Below, in pieces: positions 58,917-64,000 of a stretch of 64,000 nt of DNA (position 1 is the first letter of the stretch; every line of letters begins with the position of its first letter). Where the stretch lies: assembly GCF_001667075.1 (NCBI RefSeq), contig NZ_LZIL01000070.1, positions 1 through 64,000 on the forward strand, given 5' to 3'. Source of the DNA: Mycobacterium sp. 852014-52450_SCH5900713 (GTDB lineage Bacteria; Actinomycetota; Actinomycetes; Mycobacteriales; Mycobacteriaceae). Under the pieces are notes generated by a model, which saw nothing but the letters and a program-made list of their open reading frames with translations, made no database searches and had not been told where the DNA came from. A program made the position numbers and the translations under genes.

Positions 58917-61405
58917 AAATCACGGCGGCGGCCAGCCGACTGCGCGTGTTCAGCCTGCGTGAGCTCGCAGTGCATCGCCGTCGCACGCTAGCGTCGATCG
59001 CCGTAATGGCCGTTTCCGCAACGTATCTGGTCGCGATATTCGGCATCTTCGGCTCGATCACCGGATCGGTCAACCGGCTGGCCGACGGGATCGCCGGCGT
59101 GGCCGCGCTCGAGGTATCGGGCATCACCGACGCCGGGTTCCCCGAAACGATACTGGCCGACGTCGCCGCGGTACCGGGCGTCGCCACCGCGGCGCCGATG
59201 ATCCGGACCTCCGCATCCACCGCGACGGGGCCGGTGTTGCTGCTCGGCACCGACGCGAGCGCCGCCGCACTGGGCGGCGCACTGAAGGACGCGGTCGCAC
59301 GACCGGTGCAGGTGCTGTCCTCGACACCCAACGGCGTCCAGGTGGGGCCGCGGATGGGATATGCGAAAGGACAGTCGCTGCAACTGGGCTCGGGTTCGGT
59401 CACGGTGAGCGAGGTGCTCGCGGACAAGCAGTTCGCGGACCTCAACGGCGGGCACTACGTCCTGGCCCCACTGGCGTTGGCGCAGAACGTCACCGACCGC
59501 CCCGGACAGCTCGACTCGATCCTGATCACCACCAGACCGGGCGCCGACGCGGACACCGTCCGCGCCGCGGTCACCGCCGCGGTGCACGGCCGCGCCATCG
59601 TCGCCGCCCCGAGCCTGCGGTCAGCCCGGGCCGGCGACGGCGTCAAGCTGATGAACTACATGGCCCTGCTGGGCGCGGCGGTCGCGTTGGTGGTCGGCGC
59701 GTTTCTGATCTACACCACGATGACCATGGCGATCACCCAGCGCCGGCCCGTCATCTCCATGCTGCGCGCGATCGGTGGCCGACGCGTCACCATCGTCGGC
59801 GACATGATCGGGGAGGCGGCTGTCCTCGGGCTCCTCGGCGGTGCCATCGGAGCGGGCATCGGAATCCTGGCCGGCCGCATGGCAATTGGCCGCCTGCCTC
59901 CCGCGATGACCCAGGGGCTCGAGGCCCGAGTCCAGTACTGGCTGCCCGGCTATGCCATCCCGCTGGCCCTCGCGGCCACGGCGCTCACCTGCGTGGTCGC
60001 GTCGGTGATGGCCGCACGCCAGGTGTACAAGGTCGCGCCGATCGAGGCGCTGGCGCCGGTCGGTGCGTCGGCGGCGGACGTCGTGCCCCGATGGCTGCGG
60101 GTCGTTGTCGGGGTTGGCGCCCTCGCGGTGTTCGCGGTGTCCATCTGGGTGGTCCTCGGCCAACACGGCACCTTCGCGTTCGCCGCGATGGCCGCTCTGC
60201 TGAGCGCCGAGATCGCACTCGGCTTCGCGCTCACCGCACCGATCGTCAAGGTCACAGCCGCGGTGGCCCGCGTCTTCGGGCCGTTCGGGGCGCTCGCGGC
60301 GGCCACCATCGAACGCGCGCCGCGGCGGGTGTGGGCCACCGTGATGACCGTGCTCATCGGGGTCGTCACCACCGTGGTGATCACCGGCACCAACGCCGAC
60401 ATGATCCGCTCGGCCCGCGCCATGTTCGCTCCCGCCGCCGCCGTCGACGTGTGGGTGAGTGCGAACCCTCCCGACAGCTATCCCACCGACGCGCTGCCGC
60501 AAGGCCTTTCGGAAAAGGTGGCCGCGGTGCCCGGGGTGGCGCGGGTGACCGAGGGCGCGCTCGGGTTCGCCGTCGTCGGCGGCACCCGCGTCCTGCTCGA
60601 CGGCTTCTCCGACGGGAGCCACGATTCGCTGTTCCGCGCGGTCGACGAACGCGTGCGCGCCGACGTTCTGGCCGGCCGCGGCGTGGTCCTCACGCAGAAT
60701 CTGGGCGCCACTCTGCACGTCCGCGCCGGCGACCGGCTGCAGCTGCAGACGCCACACGGCCCGCGGCAGACACCGGTGCTCGCCCTGGTGCCCTTCTTCT
60801 CGACCGTGATCGGAACGGTAGGAATCGATCTCGGGCACATGCGGGCGTGGTTCGATCGCCCGGCGGCGACGACCCTGCAGATCACCGCGGCCCCGGGGGT
60901 AGACCGGCAACGCCTGTTGACCGAGGTGCGCCGGGTGGTGCCCGAACCCAACCATGTGTACGACGGCCGCGCCGCACTGGCGGGGCTGGAAGCCCCGCTG
61001 CATCAGAGCATGTTCATCGCCAACGCCGTGTGGGTCATCGTCGTGGCCGTGGCCGCCGTCGCGCTGCTCAACACCCTGACGTTGTCGGTGCTGGAACGCC
61101 GCCGCGAGATCGGCGTGCTGCGGGCCATGGGGTCCAGCCGCCGGTTCACCCTGCGGATGGTGCTGGCCGAGGCGGCCGGGATCGGTTTAGTCGGCGGCGT
61201 TTTGGGGCTGCTGTTCGGCCTGACCGACCAGTGGCTGTTCAGCCTCATCAGCGGGGAGATCATGAATTTTCAGGTCGGCTTCGGCCTGAGGCCGATGTCC
61301 CTGGCCTTCACCGCAGGCGCGCTGGCGATCTGCCTGCTCGGCTCGCTGCCACCCGCCCGGCGGGCCGCGCGGCTGAACATCATCGAGGCCGTCAGCGTGG
61401 AGTGA
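58913..61405 (+). CDS. FtsX-like ABC permease
   Basis: An 830-aa membrane protein with two FtsX-type permease units: an N-terminal signal helix, a periplasmic domain, helices around 240-370, a second periplasmic domain at about 500-690, and final helices after 700. The repeated membrane cores read LLGAAVALVVGAFLIYTTMT and AVWVIVVAVAAVALLNTLTL. This family extracts lipids or lipoproteins from the membrane or drives envelope proteins. Given its divergent partner, it could export the product made by the adjacent operon. Its 3' end overlaps the methyltransferase gene's 3' end by 14 bp on the other strand. Confidence 0.9.
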   Translation: MKITAAASRLRVFSLRELAVHRRRTLASIAVMAVSATYLVAIFGIFGSITGSVNRLADGIAGVAALEVSGITDAGFPETILADVAAVPGVATAAPMIRTSASTATGPVLLLGTDASAAALGGALKDAVARPVQVLSSTPNGVQVGPRMGYAKGQSLQLGSGSVTVSEVLADKQFADLNGGHYVLAPLALAQNVTDRPGQLDSILITTRPGADADTVRAAVTAAVHGRAIVAAPSLRSARAGDGVKLMNYMALLGAAVALVVGAFLIYTTMTMAITQRRPVISMLRAIGGRRVTIVGDMIGEAAVLGLLGGAIGAGIGILAGRMAIGRLPPAMTQGLEARVQYWLPGYAIPLALAATALTCVVASVMAARQVYKVAPIEALAPVGASAADVVPRWLRVVVGVGALAVFAVSIWVVLGQHGTFAFAAMAALLSAEIALGFALTAPIVKVTAAVARVFGPFGALAAATIERAPRRVWATVMTVLIGVVTTVVITGTNADMIRSARAMFAPAAAVDVWVSANPPDSYPTDALPQGLSEKVAAVPGVARVTEGALGFAVVGGTRVLLDGFSDGSHDSLFRAVDERVRADVLAGRGVVLTQNLGATLHVRAGDRLQLQTPHGPRQTPVLALVPFFSTVIGTVGIDLGHMRAWFDRPAATTLQITAAPGVDRQRLLTEVRRVVPEPNHVYDGRAALAGLEAPLHQSMFIANAVWVIVVAVAAVALLNTLTLSVLERRREIGVLRAMGSSRRFTLRMVLAEAAGIGLVGGVLGLLFGLTDQWLFSLISGEIMNFQVGFGLRPMSLAFTAGALAICLLGSLPPARRAARLNIIEAVSVE

Positions 61406-62018
61406 GGATGGCGAACCCCTGCAAATGGGGTTTGCACGGGAACGGCACCGGGGTGCGCGGGATGGTGCGCAGCGCCGTCGTGTCGAACCCGGCGGCGGCG
61501 ATGGATTCCAGGGTTCGTCGGTTCGGCTCACAACCGGCGGCCAACCACGACCACGGTTTGGCGACCAGGTCCTGGAGCCGCCCGGTCGCGCCGTCCCCGC
61601 GCACATGCTCGAGGACCACCAGCCTGCCCCCGGGTGCGAGCACGCGCCGGATCTCGCCGAGCGTGGCGGCCACGTCGTCGACCGAGCAGAGCACCAGCCC
61701 GATGTGTACCGAGTCGAAGGCGTTGTCCGGGAAGGGAATCGATTCGCCGGTTCCCTCGACGATGTCGACGGCGACGCCGTGGCGACGGGCAAGCCGCGAA
61801 GCCATCCGCCGGAACGGCGCCTCCGGCTCCACGGCCGCGACCGACGTCACCGCGGCGGGCAGGAACCTCAAGTCAGTGCCCGGACCCAAGCCCAGCATCA
61901 GCAGCCGGCCCGTCGCGTGGCTGAGCGCCTCGCGGCGATAGCGGTGATAAAAGAGCCGGTCGAAGACCGGCTGGCCGAATCTGTACACGTACGGGAAGTA
62001 GGGATTACGGCGCGTCAC
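61392..62018 (-). CDS. SAM-dependent class I methyltransferase
   Basis: A 208-aa UbiE-type methyltransferase with AdoMet motif I LLMLGLGPGTDLRFL, acidic motif AAVEPEAPFRRM and motif with VHIGLVLCSVDD. The GTG giving VTRRNPYFPYVYRFGQP is chosen; it overlaps the DUF4389 gene by 14 bp. A longer frame runs 13 codons further into that gene. Substrate unknown. Last gene of the rslA-monooxygenase-DUF4389 series. Confidence 0.82.
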   Translation of the reverse strand: MTRRNPYFPYVYRFGQPVFDRLFYHRYRREALSHATGRLLMLGLGPGTDLRFLPAAVTSVAAVEPEAPFRRMASRLARRHGVAVDIVEGTGESIPFPDNAFDSVHIGLVLCSVDDVAATLGEIRRVLAPGGRLVVLEHVRGDGATGRLQDLVAKPWSWLAAGCEPNRRTLESIAAAGFDTTALRTIPRTPVPFPCKPHLQGFAILTPR

Positions 62019-62601
62019 TGATACCCAAATCCATTCGGAACGGCGGGTATTCGTCACGCATAAGGGACACGTACACGGCCACCCGATATCGCCATCGGAC
62101 GATGCCCAGCAGAAGATCGAACATGCCCGCGGGGGTGGTCCCCGTGCACAACAACGACACCGCGGCGATCACGCACAACACCTGTAGGAGCGGCTCCATC
62201 GACCAGCAGAGCAGCACCTGAGGGATGGCCAACAGCCACTTCACCAGCACGGCCCAGTTCCTCAGCCGCTCCGGGTAGTCGACCTGCAGATCACCGGGAT
62301 AGTCGGGCCGCGACGCGAGCGTGAAAGGCGGGTACCTGTCCGTGCTGTTCATCGGGAACCGGAAATTCATCACGCGCCACGACCAGCGCAGCACGCCGAC
62401 GTTGAAGTCGAAGATGGGCCGCGGATACCGCCCGGTGAACAGGATGGCGACGCCGGCCACGACGGTCGACAGCGGATATAGTAGGTAGAGCCCGATCAAG
62501 ATCGGGTAGTGCGGGAACGCCAGCACGCACCACTTCACCAGCCAGAGCCAGCGTGAGGGCGCATCGAGTTCACCTCGCACCCTGATGAATTCGTCGCTCA
62601 T
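62005..62601 (-). CDS. DUF4389 membrane protein
   Basis: A 198-aa protein made of two similar halves. Each has hydrophobic helices followed by a basic amphipathic stretch: RYPRPIFDFNVGVLRWSWRV in the first, AGMFDLLLGIVRWRYRVAVY in the second, each followed by a YPPF motif. This internal repeat defines the family; function unknown, membrane-located. Its ATG overlaps the stop of the monooxygenase gene. Confidence 0.85.
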   Translation of the reverse strand: MSDEFIRVRGELDAPSRWLWLVKWCVLAFPHYPILIGLYLLYPLSTVVAGVAILFTGRYPRPIFDFNVGVLRWSWRVMNFRFPMNSTDRYPPFTLASRPDYPGDLQVDYPERLRNWAVLVKWLLAIPQVLLCWSMEPLLQVLCVIAAVSLLCTGTTPAGMFDLLLGIVRWRYRVAVYVSLMRDEYPPFRMDLGISDAP

Positions 62602-63809
62602 GGGCTGGATCGGCTGGTCGTCGCGGCCCCCAGTTCTCGGCTGATCTCCGCGGACATCCGCGGGTGACTCGTCCAGCGCAGAAACATCGTCAGTGCGCGG
62701 GCCTGCAGCCGGTCGGGGATCAAAGCGGCCGGCCGCAGCACGAACTCACCGTGCGAGACCGGCAGTGACGCCGCCCTGGACACGGCCATCACCTTGTGCC
62801 GGCGGGTCTTCTCATACCAGCGCAGTGCGCTCGGCACGTCGCCTTTGGAGGCGCTGCCCTGAAGACCCGACAGCGCCTTGCACAGCACCATGGTGTCGAG
62901 CAGCGCCTGGTTGGTCCCCTGCGCCAGGGTGGGCGGCATCGTGTGGGCGGCGTCGCCGAGCAACGTCACCGGGCCCCGGCCCGCCGGGGGTATCGGATGC
63001 CGGAAATGCGGATACGGCGAGTGCGCCAGATCATCGTCGGTCAGGGCCGCCAGCACCCGGTCGACGGCTTCCGACCATCCGGCGAAGTGGGACCGGATCG
63101 TTTCGATCGGACGTTGCGGCCGCACGAAGTCGTAGGACCACGGGAGGTCGAACCACCACTGCACCTCGGAACCCCCGGCCGGCCACAGGCCGAGGTTTCC
63201 GTTGTCGCCGATGACCATCAGTGCGGTGTCCTTGTCCGAGAGCTCCGCCAGGGCGATGAGCCCCTGCCAACTGCACCAGCCGGTGGGTTTGGCCTGCCGC
63301 CCGCCGACGCTGTCCCGGACCATCGAGTGCAGGCCGTCGGCGCCGATCAAGAGGTCTCCCTGGGCGGAGCTGCCGTCGTCGAACTCGACCCGCACGGCGT
63401 CGCCCGTAGCGGCCAATGCGATCGCACGGGCCCCGCATCGAATGCGGTCGGCCGGAAAGCCGTCCAGCAACCGTTCCAGCAGGACCCGGCGCGGAACCAT
63501 CCGGACGGGCGCGCCGAGCCGATCCGCCATCGCGGACACGTCGAGCGTGGCAAGCGGATGGCCCGTGGCCGTCACGGCCCGCACGGTCGACAGCAGCTGA
63601 CCGGCCCGGTCCATGTCGACGCCCAGCTGCCGAAGCACCGTCTCGCCGTTGGACCAGATCGTCACCGCACCGCCGGCCGCCCGCACATCCGGCCGACGCT
63701 CGAAGACGGTCACGTCGTGCCCGTCCCGCGACAATCCGCGGGCAACCGCGATCCCGCCGACACCGGCGCCCACCACCAGCGCCCGCAGTGGACGCTCGTG
63801 GCCAGACAC
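62598..63809 (-). CDS. FAD-dependent monooxygenase (PHBH / salicylate hydroxylase family)
   Basis: A 403-aa single-component flavoprotein hydroxylase. N-terminal GxGxxG (VVGAGVGGIAVARGLSRDG), the middle DG motif (LIGADGLHSMVRDSV) and the second FAD motif LLGDAAHTMPPTLAQG are all intact. It hydroxylates aromatic or conjugated rings using NAD(P)H and O2; substrate unknown. GTG start, 15 bp after rslA, so it is likely in the sigL-rslA operon and part of the same regulatory unit. Confidence 0.88.
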   Translation of the reverse strand: MSGHERPLRALVVGAGVGGIAVARGLSRDGHDVTVFERRPDVRAAGGAVTIWSNGETVLRQLGVDMDRAGQLLSTVRAVTATGHPLATLDVSAMADRLGAPVRMVPRRVLLERLLDGFPADRIRCGARAIALAATGDAVRVEFDDGSSAQGDLLIGADGLHSMVRDSVGGRQAKPTGWCSWQGLIALAELSDKDTALMVIGDNGNLGLWPAGGSEVQWWFDLPWSYDFVRPQRPIETIRSHFAGWSEAVDRVLAALTDDDLAHSPYPHFRHPIPPAGRGPVTLLGDAAHTMPPTLAQGTNQALLDTMVLCKALSGLQGSASKGDVPSALRWYEKTRRHKVMAVSRAASLPVSHGEFVLRPAALIPDRLQARALTMFLRWTSHPRMSAEISRELGAATTSRSSP

Positions 63810-63824
63810 CGCAGCCCCCGACCC

Positions 63825-64000
63825 CTAGAGCGAACGCTGCAACAGAACCTGGCCGCTATCGGCGGCCACCACCTGTACGGCCGCGATCTGGTCGACCGGC
63901 GTCGAGATGCTGCCCGCGGGCGTCGCGGTGTGGCCGGGTACGGCCACCCAGGTCGCCAGCCGGGTCTGGCTGCCGTCGCGACCCACCACGACCATCGCCA
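63825..64000 (-). CDS. rslA: C-terminal end of anti-sigma-L factor RslA, partial
   Basis: The last about 58 codons of a gene continuing past the window. The readable end is AMVVVGRDGSQTRLATWVAV, then PGHTATPAGSISTPVDQIAA and AVQVVAADSGQVLLQRSL. This closely matches, as I remember it, the periplasmic C-terminus of RslA (Rv0736), the membrane anti-sigma factor that holds SigL. sigL would be the next gene to the right. The identification rests on memory of the Rv0736 sequence and on the mmsA-fadE9-mmsB-MarR gene order leading up to it. Confidence 0.75.
   Translation of the reverse strand, partial: AMVVVGRDGSQTRLATWVAVPGHTATPAGSISTPVDQIAAVQVVAADSGQVLLQRSL

Noticed and set aside
59621..61003. A 460-codon minus-strand frame opposite the FtsX-like permease
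   Set aside because: His/Arg/Gly-rich shadow; the permease has clear membrane helices in the plus frame.

Overview
This is about 68-70% GC DNA from a Mycobacterium, most likely a slow-growing non-tuberculous species. The evidence is gene-by-gene similarity and order, recalled from memory of M. tuberculosis H37Rv, plus typical GTG/TTG starts, 4-bp stop/start overlaps and leaderless -10 elements. The left block (1-40.5 kb) follows H37Rv Rv3433c-Rv3465. The right block (about 49.5-64 kb) follows Rv0753c-Rv0736 in reverse. The two blocks lie far apart in H37Rv, so they are joined here by a rearrangement, with accessory genes between them. No rRNA, tRNA, CRISPR array or intact insertion sequence was seen.

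Left block. It begins with the partial nnr gene, a rhomboid-like membrane protein, three tandem DUF4436 membrane proteins and glmS. A 630-bp AT-richer gap and a small basic protein follow. Next come an Rv3438-like hydrolase-fold protein, an F420-type oxidoreductase and an EspC-like/Ala-Pro-rich pair. An inserted lipoprotein plus 779-aa secretion-substrate-like pair precedes glmM. Then come rpsI-rplM and the full ESX-4 type VII secretion locus (esxT, esxU, Rv3446c-like, eccC4, eccD4, mycP4, eccB4), two cutinases, truA and the rplQ-rpoA-rpsD-rpsK-rpsM-rpmJ-infA operon.

Middle. A two-gene signalling unit sits between infA and the Rv3463-like genes: a response-regulator receiver fused to a thioredoxin-reductase-like flavoprotein, and a cyclic-nucleotide-domain histidine kinase. 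It is followed by two tandem F420-type oxidoreductases, rmlB and rmlC, and an acyltransferase array of two intact genes with two decayed remnants between them. A five-gene operon follows: ECF sigma factor, Rieske protein, cupredoxin lipoprotein, metallophosphoesterase and small membrane protein. A TetR-flavoprotein pair then diverges from an epimerase-like gene across two clear operators.

Right block. The valine-catabolic genes mmsA-fadE9-mmsB converge on a MarR gene. The MarR gene is the last member of a biosynthetic-looking operon (ThDP enzyme, SRPBCC protein, KAS III-like enzyme, aminotransferase). That operon diverges from an ABC exporter. The shared 78-bp promoter region carries two back-to-back promoters of the SigL type (TGAACC-N16-CGTGTC and CGTGGT). 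The window ends in the tail of rslA, the anti-SigL gene, whose apparent operon also includes an FAD monooxygenase, a DUF4389 protein and a methyltransferase. I propose that the whole 53-64 kb stretch is one SigL-controlled small-molecule or envelope-lipid module. It is the most interesting candidate in the window, followed by the flavoprotein two-component pair.
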